Below are positions 50,878 through 58,511 of a stretch of DNA of 64,000 nucleotides, in pieces. The stretch comes from an uncultured Collinsella sp. (GTDB lineage: Bacteria; Actinomycetota; Coriobacteriia; Coriobacteriales; Coriobacteriaceae). Position 1 is the stretch's first letter. Each line of letters begins with the position of its first letter. The position numbers and the translations under genes were made by a program. The notes beneath the pieces were generated by a model. The model saw only the letters and a list, made by a program, of their open reading frames with translations, was not told the DNA's origin and ran no database searches. The stretch is taken from positions 1 through 64,000 of the forward strand of contig UQMY01000004.1 in NCBI GenBank assembly GCA_900542325.1. The letters are read 5' to 3'.

Positions 50878-51504
50878 ATGAAGAAGCTGTATCTACTCCG
50901 CCACGGTCAGACGGAATTTAACGTTAAAAAGCTGGTCCAGGGCCGCTGCGATTCACCGCTGACCGACCTGGGCCGTCAGCAGGCACGGACGGCAGCCGCA
51001 TGGCTCAAAGCCCACGGTGTCGTCCCGGATAAAGTGGCCTCTTCGCCCTTAGGCCGCGCCATGGACACAGCTCAGCTCGTCGCTACCGAACTCCTTGGCC
51101 CGGACGCAGCAGTCGAGCCCTGCGAAGGCATCATCGAGCGCAGCTACGGTACCTTCGAAGAAGGCCCCCACGACGCCCTGCCCACCGATGTCTGGGACCC
51201 GGGCGAGGACCTGGTCCCCTTCGGAGGAGAAGGAAGTCATGCCCTGCAGGAGCGCATGGTAGGCACCCTCACCAATCTCATGGGCGCCGAGGGCATCGAA
51301 ACCCTCCTAGCAGTAAGCCACGGCAGCGCCAGCCGCCAATTCATCAAGGCCGCAGCCCCAGAAGGTTTCGAGCTCCCAACAAAACTCCCCAACTGCGCCA
51401 TCATGATCTTCAATTTCGAAGAGGAAAAGTCGGGAGAAGAAGGCAACGCGCCCCAATCCAAGTTTATCTTGCAGCAAATCATCGATCCTCAACAAAGTAA
51501 TTAG
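50878..51504 (+). CDS. histidine phosphatase family protein (phosphoglycerate mutase-like)
   Basis: A 208-residue enzyme with the phospho-histidine motif LLRHGQTEFN and second histidine in AVSHGSASR. These enzymes dephosphorylate sugar phosphates, nucleotides or other small molecules; the substrate is unknown. GGGGAG precedes the ATG, 39 bases after the transporter gene. From about base 50990 to the stop, codons shift to A-ending (GAA, GCA, CTA, AAA, GTA), as in the aminotransferase at 20.8 kb, and the same type of stem-loop follows. Confidence 0.9.
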   Translation: MKKLYLLRHGQTEFNVKKLVQGRCDSPLTDLGRQQARTAAAWLKAHGVVPDKVASSPLGRAMDTAQLVATELLGPDAAVEPCEGIIERSYGTFEEGPHDALPTDVWDPGEDLVPFGGEGSHALQERMVGTLTNLMGAEGIETLLAVSHGSASRQFIKAAAPEGFELPTKLPNCAIMIFNFEEEKSGEEGNAPQSKFILQQIIDPQQSN

Positions 51505-51540
51505 CTGAGCGAGCAGAGTTAAGCAGACATCAACGTGTCG

Positions 51541-51690
51541 TCTCCCGAGCACGGCGGAGGGCCGGAGAAATATATTAAGGTCATCGCGAGTTCCGCACGC
51601 AAAGGAGAGCACTTAATGTGCTCTCCGTCTTGCGCAGGACTGTAGAGCAGGGACCTTAATATATTTCTCCGGCCCTCCGCCGTGCCCAGG
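51541..51690 (+). repeat. giant stem-loop element, copy C
   Basis: Perfect 34-bp stem (51549-51582 with 51652-51685). The 69-nt core has GCGAGTTCCGCACG, central hairpin GGAGAGCAC-TTAAT-GTGCTCTCC (51604-51626), then CAGGACTGTAGAGCAG. The stem contains AT-rich and GC-rich blocks unlike those of the other two copies. It begins 37 bases after the phosphatase stop and ends about 75 bases before the S10-operon promoter. Confidence 0.87.
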
Positions 51691-51740
51691 AGCCATCCAC
51701 GCACTTTACCTGCGTAAACAATGTGAGTGAAATATGAATC

Positions 51741-51953
51741 TCGATGGATACGCCCGTAGCCGTGTATACTAAACAGCTGTGTGTAACCAGGGGAGTATTC
51801 TGGCTGGACAAAATGCCTGCTTAATAGGGTTGTCAGGTAGTCCGGGCGAAATACAAGGCTGGGGAGCACGTCGTGTAAGTAGTGGTCCTCTAGGGGCGTA
51901 CGCTCGGTGGTGTACGCATTGTCCCAAGACCACGCGAGAGTTGGGATCATATC
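51741..51953 (+). promoter_or_regulatory. S10-type operon promoter and leader
   Basis: TATACT at 51765-51770 (with a weak TCGATG 18 bases upstream) is the likely -10 box. The 180-nt leader has a nested fold: GTGGTC with GACCAC enclosing GCGTACGC-type arms around 51890-51935. Its place before an operon that contains rplD (L4) suggests ribosomal-protein feedback, an inference. The motif CGCCCGTAGCCGTGTATAC recurs nearly unchanged before rplB. Confidence 0.6.
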
Positions 51954-52574
51954 TTGATCAGCATGATTCTCGGCCGCAAGATTGGCATGACCCAGGTTTG
52001 GGACGAGGACGATAACGTCGTTCCCGTCACGGTCATCCAGGCTGGCCCCTGCGCTGTCTCGCAGGTTAAAACTCAGGCAACCGACGGCTATGACGCCGTC
52101 CAGATCGGTTTCGGCGACATCAAGGCCAAGAACGTGAACAAGCCCATGGCTGGTCACTTCGCCAAGGCTGGCGTCGAGCCTGTCCGCTTCCTTCGTGAGG
52201 TCCGCGTCGAGAACGGCGAGGAGCACAAGGTCGGCGAGGTCGTCACCGTCGCTGATTTCGCTGATGTCGAGAAGGTCGACGTCATCGGTACCTCCAAGGG
52301 TAAGGGCTTCCAGGGTCGCATCAAGCGCTGGGGTCAGCGCCGCGGTCCTATGACGCATGGTTCTCACTTCCAGCGTCACCCCGGTTCTATCGGTCAGTGC
52401 GCCTATCCTGCGCGCGTCCTCAAGGGCGTCAAGATGGCCGGTCACATGGGTAACGAGCGCGTTACCGTCAAGAACCTTTCCGTTGTCCGCATCGATGCCG
52501 AGCAGAACCTCATCTTGGTCAAGGGCGCTGTCCCGGGTGCCAAGAATGGTCTCGTCGCCATCCGTATGGCCTAA
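51954..52574 (+). CDS. rplC: 50S ribosomal protein L3
   Basis: A 206-residue protein with ILGRKIGMTQVWDEDDNVVP, GTSKGKGFQG and the loop THGSHFQRHPGSIGQ that reaches toward the peptidyl-transferase centre. The start is taken as TTG eight bases after GGGA; ATG three codons later lacks a site but gives an almost equal protein. First gene of the shortened S10 operon because rpsJ is elsewhere. Confidence 0.97.
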   Translation: MISMILGRKIGMTQVWDEDDNVVPVTVIQAGPCAVSQVKTQATDGYDAVQIGFGDIKAKNVNKPMAGHFAKAGVEPVRFLREVRVENGEEHKVGEVVTVADFADVEKVDVIGTSKGKGFQGRIKRWGQRRGPMTHGSHFQRHPGSIGQCAYPARVLKGVKMAGHMGNERVTVKNLSVVRIDAEQNLILVKGAVPGAKNGLVAIRMA

Positions 52575-52620
52575 GGGCCCAGCCCATTTAGCCCAGCGTC
52601 ATACCAAGGAGAACACTTAA

Positions 52621-53247
52621 ATGGCAAAGTTTGAAGTAAAGAACAGCGAGGGCAAGAAGGTCGCCGAGGCCGAGCTCGCCGCTGAGGTGTACGGCATCGA
52701 GCCGAACATCCACGTTATGCACCACATCGTCAAGTGCCAGATGGCCTCTTGGCGTCAGGGCACCCAGTCCGCTAAGGGCCGCTCTGAGGTTTCCGGTGGC
52801 GGCAAGAAGCCTTGGCGTCAGAAGGGCACCGGCCGTGCCCGCCAGGGTTCCATCCGTGCTGCCCAGTGGCGTCACGGTGGCGTTGTCTTCGCCCCCAAGC
52901 CCCGTTCCTACGCTAAGCGTATGAACAACAAGGAGGTCAAGCTGGCTATGCGCTCCGCGCTGTCCGCCAAGCTGGCCGATGGCGAGCTCGTGCTCGTCGA
53001 CGACTACGGCTTCGAGAAGCCTTCCACCAAGGCTGCCGTTGCCATGCTCAAGGCTCTTGGCCTTGAGGGCAAGCGTCTGACCATCATCGTTCGCGATGAG
53101 GACGTCAACGCCTACCTGTCGTTCCGCAATATTCCCAAGACGTTCATCATCACCGCTGACGAGGCCAACACCTACGATCTCGTCAACAACAACGCTGTGC
53201 TGATGCCCGCCGACATCGCCGCTCACTTCGGGGAGGTGCTTGCATAA
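52621..53247 (+). CDS. rplD: 50S ribosomal protein L4
   Basis: A 208-residue protein. The exit-tunnel loop has GGGKKPWRQKGTGRARQGS, followed by SIRAAQWRHGGVVFAP. In E. coli L4 represses the S10 operon; the long leader upstream fits a similar role here but this is inferred. AAGGAG precedes the ATG; rplW begins at the very next base after the stop. Confidence 0.98.
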   Translation: MAKFEVKNSEGKKVAEAELAAEVYGIEPNIHVMHHIVKCQMASWRQGTQSAKGRSEVSGGGKKPWRQKGTGRARQGSIRAAQWRHGGVVFAPKPRSYAKRMNNKEVKLAMRSALSAKLADGELVLVDDYGFEKPSTKAAVAMLKALGLEGKRLTIIVRDEDVNAYLSFRNIPKTFIITADEANTYDLVNNNAVLMPADIAAHFGEVLA

Positions 53248-53535
53248 ATGACCGCCCACGAGATCATCATCCGTCCGATCGTGTCCGAGCGTTCCTTCTC
53301 CGGCATGGAGCAGAACAAGTACACGTTCGAGGTCGCCAAGGATGCTAACAAGTATCAGATCAAGGACGCTGTCGAGGAGATCTTCGGCGTCAAGGTCGTT
53401 CGCGTGAACACCTTGACGGTCAAGCCCAAGACCAAGCGCGTTCGCTATGTCGCCGGCAAGACCCGTTCTTGGAAGAAGGCCATCGTCACGCTGGCCGAGG
53501 GCGACACCATCGAGGTCTTTGGCAACCAGGCCTAA
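53248..53535 (+). CDS. rplW: 50S ribosomal protein L23
   Basis: A 95-residue tunnel-exit protein with IIRPIVSERS and KYTFEVAKDANKYQIKDAVE, and GRTRS-like KTRSWKKAIVTL near the end. It binds trigger factor and SRP at the exit. It abuts rplD without a spacer; the rplD end supplies GGGGAGG as its ribosome binding site. Confidence 0.97.
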   Translation: MTAHEIIIRPIVSERSFSGMEQNKYTFEVAKDANKYQIKDAVEEIFGVKVVRVNTLTVKPKTKRVRYVAGKTRSWKKAIVTLAEGDTIEVFGNQA

Positions 53536-53552
53536 GACTCGCTGCTGTTGAG

Positions 53553-53690
53553 TGAGCTCATGCCTCCCAAATAGGGGAGGCGAGAGCTCAAGGTTTCGGG
53601 CGTATAAAATGGACACGCCCGGAACCGTGTATACGTCCGGTGTCATCGCACCCGAGGCAGAACCTCGAATCCCTGTCTGCGATGGCTAAC
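53553..53690 (+). promoter_or_regulatory. three-hairpin spacer before rplB
   Basis: Hairpin 1 has TGAGCT with AGCTCA around GCCTCCC/GGGAGGC (53553-53590). Hairpin 2 pairs GGTTTCGGGCGT with ACGCCCGGAACC (53592-53603 with 53614-53625). Hairpin 3 pairs CATCGCA with TGCGATG (53644-53684) around a CGAGG/CCTCG stem. GTGTATAC between 2 and 3 repeats the S10 promoter motif. Internal regulation or RNA processing is likely, mechanism unknown. Confidence 0.65.
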
Positions 53691-53714
53691 GGATTCCTAT
53701 TGAAAGGGATTGTA

Positions 53715-54545
53715 ATGGCTGTAAAGCACCTTAAGCCGACCTCCGCTGGTAGGCGTTGGCAGACGATCTCCGACTTCTCCGAGATCACCTGCACCAAGCC
53801 CGAGAAGTCTCTTCTCGAGCCCCTGCCCAAGAAGGCCGGTCGTAACAACAACGGCCGCATCACCACCCGCCACCAGGGCGGCGGCGTGAAGCGTCGTTAC
53901 CGCGTGATCGACTTCAAGCGCAACAAGGACGGCGTGCCCGCCAAGGTTGCCACGATCGAGTACGATCCGAACCGTTCCGCTCGCATCGCTCTGCTGCACT
54001 ACGCTGACGGTGAGAAGCGCTACATCCTGGCCCCCAAGGGCCTCGAGGTCGGTCAGACCATCATGTCCGGTTCTGACGCCGACATCAAGCCGGGCAACGC
54101 TCTGCCCCTCGCCGACATCCCCGTCGGTACGCTCATCCACGCCGTCGAGTTCCAGCCGGGCAAGGGCGCTGCTATCGCCCGTTCCGCCGGTAACTCCTGC
54201 CAGCTGATGGGTAAGGAGGGCAAGTACGCTATCGTCCGTATGCCTTCCTCCGAGATGCGCCGCATCCTCGTTACCTGCCGCGCCACCGTCGGTGAGGTCG
54301 GCAACGCCGATCACGCCAACATCGTCATCGGCAAGGCCGGCCGTAAGCGTCACATGAACGTGCGCCCGACCGTCCGCGGTACCGTCATGAACCCTGTCGA
54401 CCACCCGCACGGCGGTGGCGAGGGCAAGAACCACACCTCTGGTCGTCCCTCTGTTACCCCCTGGGGTAAGCCGACGAAGGGCCTTCGTACGCGCAAGAAG
54501 AAGAAGGTCTCGAACCAGCACATCATTCGTCGCCGTAAGAAGTAA
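53715..54545 (+). CDS. rplB: 50S ribosomal protein L2
   Basis: A 276-residue protein needed for subunit joining and peptidyl transfer. It has RHQGGGVKRRYRVIDFKR, the MNPVDHPHGGGEGKN loop with the conserved histidine, and a basic tail. The ATG is 180 bases after rplW, with AAAGGGA upstream; an upstream in-frame start lies inside the structured spacer. Confidence 0.98.
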   Translation: MAVKHLKPTSAGRRWQTISDFSEITCTKPEKSLLEPLPKKAGRNNNGRITTRHQGGGVKRRYRVIDFKRNKDGVPAKVATIEYDPNRSARIALLHYADGEKRYILAPKGLEVGQTIMSGSDADIKPGNALPLADIPVGTLIHAVEFQPGKGAAIARSAGNSCQLMGKEGKYAIVRMPSSEMRRILVTCRATVGEVGNADHANIVIGKAGRKRHMNVRPTVRGTVMNPVDHPHGGGEGKNHTSGRPSVTPWGKPTKGLRTRKKKKVSNQHIIRRRKK

Positions 54546-54577
54546 TTTCGGATACCGAGTTTTAGGAGAAAGCACTT

Positions 54578-54838
54578 ATGAGCAGAAGTCTCAAAAAGGG
54601 CCCGTTCGTGGAGACTCGCCTTCTCTCGCGTATCACCGCGATGAACGAGGCTGGCAAGAAGGACGTCGTGAAGACCTGGTCCCGCGCGTCCACCATCTTC
54701 CCCGAGATGGTTGGTCACACCATCGCCGTCCACGACGGCCGCAAGCATGTGCCCGTGTATGTTACCGAGTCCATGGTTGGTCACAAGCTCGGCGAGTTCG
54801 CGCCGACTCGTACGTTCCGTGGCCACAAGGCCAAATAG
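54578..54838 (+). CDS. rpsS: 30S ribosomal protein S19
   Basis: An 86-residue head protein with MSRSLKKGPFVE, VVKTWSRASTIFPEMVGHTI and APTRTFRGHK. It contacts S13 and the A-site finger. AGGAGAA precedes the ATG, 32 bases after rplB in standard order. Confidence 0.98.
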   Translation: MSRSLKKGPFVETRLLSRITAMNEAGKKDVVKTWSRASTIFPEMVGHTIAVHDGRKHVPVYVTESMVGHKLGEFAPTRTFRGHKAK

Positions 54839-54852
54839 GGGGTTAACCGTAA

Positions 54853-55224
54853 ATGGCAACTAAGTCTATTGAAACTGAGGCCACCGAGGTTCGCGCCGTC
54901 GCTAAGTACGTGCGTGTTTCCCCCAGCAAGGCCCGCCTGGTGGTCGATCTGATCCGCCGCAAGCCTGTCGCTCAGGCCTTCGACATCCTCCACTTCTGCG
55001 ACCGCGCCGTCGCCGTGGATGTCGAGAAGGTTCTCCGTTCCGCCGTCGCGAACGCCGAGAACAACAACGGTCTGCGTGCCGACAACCTGGTTGTCGCCGC
55101 TGCCTATGTTGACGAGGGTCCGACGCTTAAGCGCATCCGTCCCCGCGCCAAGGGTTCCGCTTCTCGCATTCTGAAGCGTACTTCCCACATCACCGTCGTC
55201 GTTGCTCCTCGAAAGGAGGCGTAA
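54853..55224 (+). CDS. rplV: 50S ribosomal protein L22
   Basis: A 123-residue tunnel protein with AKYVRVSPSKARLVVDLIR and the hairpin block PRAKGSASRILKRTSH, which lines the exit tunnel and is where some macrolide-resistance changes occur in other species; nothing unusual is seen. GGGGGTT precedes the ATG. Confidence 0.97.
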   Translation: MATKSIETEATEVRAVAKYVRVSPSKARLVVDLIRRKPVAQAFDILHFCDRAVAVDVEKVLRSAVANAENNNGLRADNLVVAAAYVDEGPTLKRIRPRAKGSASRILKRTSHITVVVAPRKEA

Positions 55225-55230
55225 AGCTGT

Positions 55231-55941
55231 ATGGGTCAGAAAGTCTACCCCACCGGCTTCCGTCTTGGCATCACCGAGAACTGGCGCTCCCGCTGGTTCG
55301 CAGAGAAGGATTACGCTAAGACCCTCGGTAACGATCTCGAGATCCGCAAGTACCTCGAGAAGCGTCTTTCCCGCGCAGCTGTCTCCCGCGTCGAGATCGA
55401 GCGCGCTGGCGACAAGGTGAAGGTTATCATCCTCACCGCTCGCCCCGGCGTTGTCATCGGTAAGAAGGGTGCCGAGATCGATACCCTCCGCACCGAGCTC
55501 GAGAAGGTCGCTGGCGTCTCCAAGGGCCAGCTCTCCGTCGACGTTGTCGAGATCAAGCGCCCCGAGCTCGACGCCAACCTCGTTGCTCAGTCTATCGCCG
55601 AGCAGCTCGAGGGCCGCGTTGCCTTCCGTCGCGCTATGCGCAAGGCTGTCCAGTCCGCCCGCAAGGCCGGCGCTAAGGGCATCCGTATCCAGTGCTCCGG
55701 TCGTCTCGGCGGTGCCGAGATGGGCCGTCGTGAGTGGTACCGCGAGGGTCGCGTGCCTCTGCACACCCTCCGTGCCAAGATCGACTACGGCACGGCTGTC
55801 GCCAGCACCACCATGGGCGCTTGCGGCGTGAAGGTCTGGATCTACCTGGGCGAGAAGCTCCCGGGCCAGCCTGTTCCCAACCCTGCACTCGAGGGCTCTT
55901 CCCGTCCTCGTCGTCGTAACTCCGAGAGGAGGGGTCAGTAG
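55231..55941 (+). CDS. rpsC: 30S ribosomal protein S3
   Basis: A 236-residue KH-domain protein with GQKVYPTGFRLG, the type II KH loop VVIGKKGAEI and GRLGGAEMGRREW. With S4 and S5 it forms the mRNA entry helicase. It ends in a basic tail, and its TAG shares a G with the GTG of rplP. Confidence 0.98.
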   Translation: MGQKVYPTGFRLGITENWRSRWFAEKDYAKTLGNDLEIRKYLEKRLSRAAVSRVEIERAGDKVKVIILTARPGVVIGKKGAEIDTLRTELEKVAGVSKGQLSVDVVEIKRPELDANLVAQSIAEQLEGRVAFRRAMRKAVQSARKAGAKGIRIQCSGRLGGAEMGRREWYREGRVPLHTLRAKIDYGTAVASTTMGACGVKVWIYLGEKLPGQPVPNPALEGSSRPRRRNSERRGQ

Positions 55942-56444
55942 TGCTTGCCCCTAAGCGTATTCTTCACCGCAAGGTGCAGCGTGGCTCCATGAAGGGCCAG
56001 GCCAAGGGTAATACCGAGCTGCATTTCGGCGAGTTTGGTATCCAGGCTCTCGAGGCCCATTGGATCACCAACCGTCAGATCGAGGCCGCTCGTATTGCCA
56101 TGACCCGCTACATGAAGCGTGGCGGTCGTGTCTACATCACGATCTTCCCCGATAAGCCCATCACCAAGAAGCCTGCCGAGACTCGCATGGGTTCTGGTAA
56201 GGGTAACCCCGAGGAGTGGGTGGCCGTCGTCAAGCCCGGCCGCATCATGTTCGAGGTCAAGGGCGTGCCCGAGGAGGTCGCTCGCGAGGCTCTGCGTCTT
56301 GCACAGCACAAGCTTCCCATCAAGACCAAGATTGTTGCTGCCAAGAACGCTGAGCAGCGCATCGAGAAGGAGATGGCTGAGGAGGCCGCTCTCGAGGCCA
56401 AGTGGGCTGCTGAGGACGCCGCCGCCGCCAAGGAGGAGAACTAA
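55941..56444 (+). CDS. rplP: 50S ribosomal protein L16 with C-terminal extension
   Basis: A 167-residue L16. LAPKRILHRKVQRG, GEFGIQALEAHWIT and RMGSGKGNPEEWVA are conserved. Typical L16 proteins have 136-140 residues; here about 27 extra residues form an Ala/Glu-rich, probably helical tail. GTG start overlaps the rpsC stop by one base (TAGTG), and the stop overlaps rpmC by one base (TAATG), so the three are translationally coupled. Confidence 0.97.
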   Translation: MLAPKRILHRKVQRGSMKGQAKGNTELHFGEFGIQALEAHWITNRQIEAARIAMTRYMKRGGRVYITIFPDKPITKKPAETRMGSGKGNPEEWVAVVKPGRIMFEVKGVPEEVAREALRLAQHKLPIKTKIVAAKNAEQRIEKEMAEEAALEAKWAAEDAAAAKEEN

Positions 56445-56659
56445 TGAAGCCCGCAGAGATTCGTGAGCTCTCGGACGCTCAGCTCGTTGAGAAGCTGAAG
56501 GAAATGCGCGCCGAGCTCTTTAACCTTCGTTTCCAGATGGCCACCAGCCAGCTGGACAACACCGCTCGCGTCAACACCGTGAAGAAGGACATCGCTCGCG
56601 TCCTCACGGAGCAGCGCGCCCGCGAGATCGCAGCGGAGAAGTCCGCTGTCGCCGAGTAG
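56444..56659 (+). CDS. rpmC: 50S ribosomal protein L29
   Basis: A 71-residue two-helix protein with AEIRELSDAQLVEKLKEMRA and LFNLRFQMATSQLDN. It sits at the tunnel exit with L23. It starts in a TAATG overlap with rplP. Confidence 0.96.
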   Translation: MKPAEIRELSDAQLVEKLKEMRAELFNLRFQMATSQLDNTARVNTVKKDIARVLTEQRAREIAAEKSAVAE

Positions 56660-56675
56660 GACCTAAGGAGAGAAC

Positions 56676-56936
56676 ATGACTGATTCGCGTAACTCGCGTA
56701 AGGTCCGTACGGGTGTCGTTACCTCCGTCTCCGGTGCCAAGACCATTGTTGTCACCATCACCGAGCGCAAGCGTCACCCCAAGTACGGCAAGATGATGAC
56801 CAGCTCCAAGAAGCTGCACGCTCACGACGAGGAGTGCACGGCTGGCGTGGGCGATACCGTCCGCGTTATGGAGACCCGTCCTATGTCCAAGATGAAGCGT
56901 TGGCGCCTCATCGAGGTCGTCGAGCGCGCTAAATAA
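56676..56936 (+). CDS. rpsQ: 30S ribosomal protein S17
   Basis: An 86-residue OB-fold protein with RKVRTGVVTSVSGAKTIVV and RHPKYGKMMTSSKKLHAHDE. AAGGAG precedes the ATG. A 118-base structured gap separates it from rplN. Confidence 0.97.
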   Translation: MTDSRNSRKVRTGVVTSVSGAKTIVVTITERKRHPKYGKMMTSSKKLHAHDEECTAGVGDTVRVMETRPMSKMKRWRLIEVVERAK

Positions 56937-56963
56937 GCAGTCGCTCTTACGACTTGTACGTTT

Positions 56964-57029
56964 CCGAAGATGTGCGTATGCCTGGCTTGCATACCATGGG
57001 CCGTATAAAGGCTGCGCACCTCTCTTCGG
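56964..57029 (+). promoter_or_regulatory. long hairpin between rpsQ and rplN
   Basis: CCGAAGA and GTGCG (56964-56976) pair with CGCAC and TCTTCGG (57015-57029), enclosing a small TATGC/GCATA stem-loop. CGTATAAA within it might serve as a weak -10 box. It may be a feedback or processing site; no known leader is recognised. Confidence 0.55.
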
Positions 57030-57054
57030 TTCTTAGTTCGGAGGAACATCTACC

Positions 57055-57423
57055 ATGATTCAGATGCAAACCATGCTGAACGTCGCCGACAACTCCGGCG
57101 CTCGCAAGATTCGCTGCATCAAGGTGCTTGGCGGTTCCAAGCGTCGTTATGCAGGCATCGGCGATGTGTTCATCGGTGCTGTCCAGGAGGCTACCCCTGG
57201 CGCCAACGTCAAGAAGAAGGACGTTGTCCGTTGCGTCGTCGTTCGCACCGTTAAGGAGATCCGCCGCAAGGATGGCTCCTACATTCGCTTTGATGAGAAC
57301 GCCTGCGTTGTCATCAACAACGATGGTTCGCCCGTCGGCACCCGTATCTTCGGGCCCGTCGCTCGCGAGCTTCGTGACAAGAAGTACATGAAGATCGTCT
57401 CGCTCGCTCCCGAGACCCTGTAG
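57055..57423 (+). CDS. rplN: 50S ribosomal protein L14
   Basis: A 122-residue protein with MIQMQTMLNVADNSGARK and the closing FGPVARELRDKKYMKIVSLAPE. It forms intersubunit bridge B8 and binds the silencing factor RsfS in other bacteria. GGAGGA precedes the ATG. Confidence 0.98.
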   Translation: MIQMQTMLNVADNSGARKIRCIKVLGGSKRRYAGIGDVFIGAVQEATPGANVKKKDVVRCVVVRTVKEIRRKDGSYIRFDENACVVINNDGSPVGTRIFGPVARELRDKKYMKIVSLAPETL

Positions 57424-57436
57424 TTAGGGGAGATAT

Positions 57437-57742
57437 ATGTATATCAAGAAGGGCGATAAGGTCCAGGTTCTCTCTGGTAAGGATCGCGGCAAGCAGGGCG
57501 TTGTCCTGCGTGCTCTCCCCGCCGAGAACAAGGTCGTTGTCGAGGGCGTTTCGGTCGTCAAGAAGGCCGTCAAGCCCAACGCTGCCAACCAGCAGGGCGG
57601 CATCGTTTCGCAGGAGGCTCCCATCGACGCCTCCAACGTCAATCTCGTCTGCCCCGAGTGCGGTAAGGTTACCCGCGTCGGTCACGAGAAGGACGGCAAG
57701 AACAAGCTGCGCGTCTGCAAGAAGTGCGGCCACAAGTTCTAA
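57437..57742 (+). CDS. rplX: 50S ribosomal protein L24
   Basis: A 101-residue KOW-domain protein: IKKGDKVQVLSGKDRGKQG at the start. The C-terminal part contains CPECGKVTRV and CKKCGHKF, a four-cysteine zinc-ribbon pattern that many L24 proteins lack. Last gene of this operon; rplE and later spc genes do not follow. Confidence 0.97.
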   Translation: MYIKKGDKVQVLSGKDRGKQGVVLRALPAENKVVVEGVSVVKKAVKPNAANQQGGIVSQEAPIDASNVNLVCPECGKVTRVGHEKDGKNKLRVCKKCGHKF

Positions 57743-57770
57743 GCTGCCCGCAACAGTTAAGTTGCTAGCA

Positions 57771-57803
57771 AAGGCCCGGATGCCACGGCACCCGGGCCTT
57801 TTT
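57771..57803 (+). terminator. S10 operon terminator
   Basis: AAGGCCCGG and CCGGGCCTT form a nine-bp stem with a 12-base loop, followed by TTTTT. It marks a real end of the operon after rplX. Confidence 0.9.
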
Positions 57804-58500
57804 CTATCCCCACTCGATGGCTTCGGTTCTGCCGTCCCGTCATTCCGGTTGCATCCAGTTTTCGGTGCCGTCTCGAATCGAGTGCCGCCAGGTGACACCC
57901 TGTCGCGTTTCGTCGGCTTCGGGGACAAAAGTCGGGACAACTCCAAAAACTATTTTCGAACTCAGGGCTTTGAGTTTTTGTTTTTTGTCCCAAAGGGCGC
58001 GGCGGGATGCCTTTGGAGGCTCGATAGCGCCGAAAACGCCCGTTTTGAAACTTAAATGCCTTTTCGCGTGCAAGCCGCCAGCTGCAATAGGAAGTGAATC
58101 AACGCAGGTGGCTTTCAAGCAGTTTGCAAAACTGCAGGTCGCAGGTCTTCATTGCCAGTAGGAGAAATGAGTAGTCTCAGGTGGCTTGCCCATGAGTTGA
58201 CGAACGGGATTTGAGATTACGCTGACGTCCGGAAACGCTTCGAGCACGGCGTTACGTTTTTGGGGTTTGGGCGTAGCCCCTGCACCCGCGAGCGCGGGCC
58301 TTAAGCCCGCCGAGAGGATGACGCGTCGAAAACGAAGGGGAAAGAGAGAAGGGGCCGTCCCTATCATTCAGGTTGCGACCGAAGAAGACAAGGAGACCCC
58401 CTGAGCCTGAATGATGCCCCACAGACCGCGTCCGACCGAGCTCAAGCCGAGCTTTTCCTGACGTCCGCCTTCGCGAAGATGATGGCTGGATTGGCTATGG
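57804..58500. other. gene-free decayed region
   Basis: No convincing coding sequence. The left part is more AT-rich and has an imperfect foldback (57934-57996) with CAAAAACT/AGTTTTTG arms and terminal GGGAC/GTCCC. At 58363-58415 ATCATTCAGG and CCTGAATGAT form a 10-bp inverted repeat with a 33-base loop. GGGGCCGTCCCT at 58351-58362 recurs inverted at 58531-58542 at the transposase end, so the stretch may be a relic of an inserted element. Confidence 0.5.
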
Positions 58501-58511
58501 ATTGGCAACAC

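Noticed and set aside
51541..51690. Reading the giant stem-loops as integron attC sites.
   Set aside because: The terminal RYYYAAC/GTTRRRY boxes are missing, conservation is in the core rather than the ends, and no integrase or cassette array is present.
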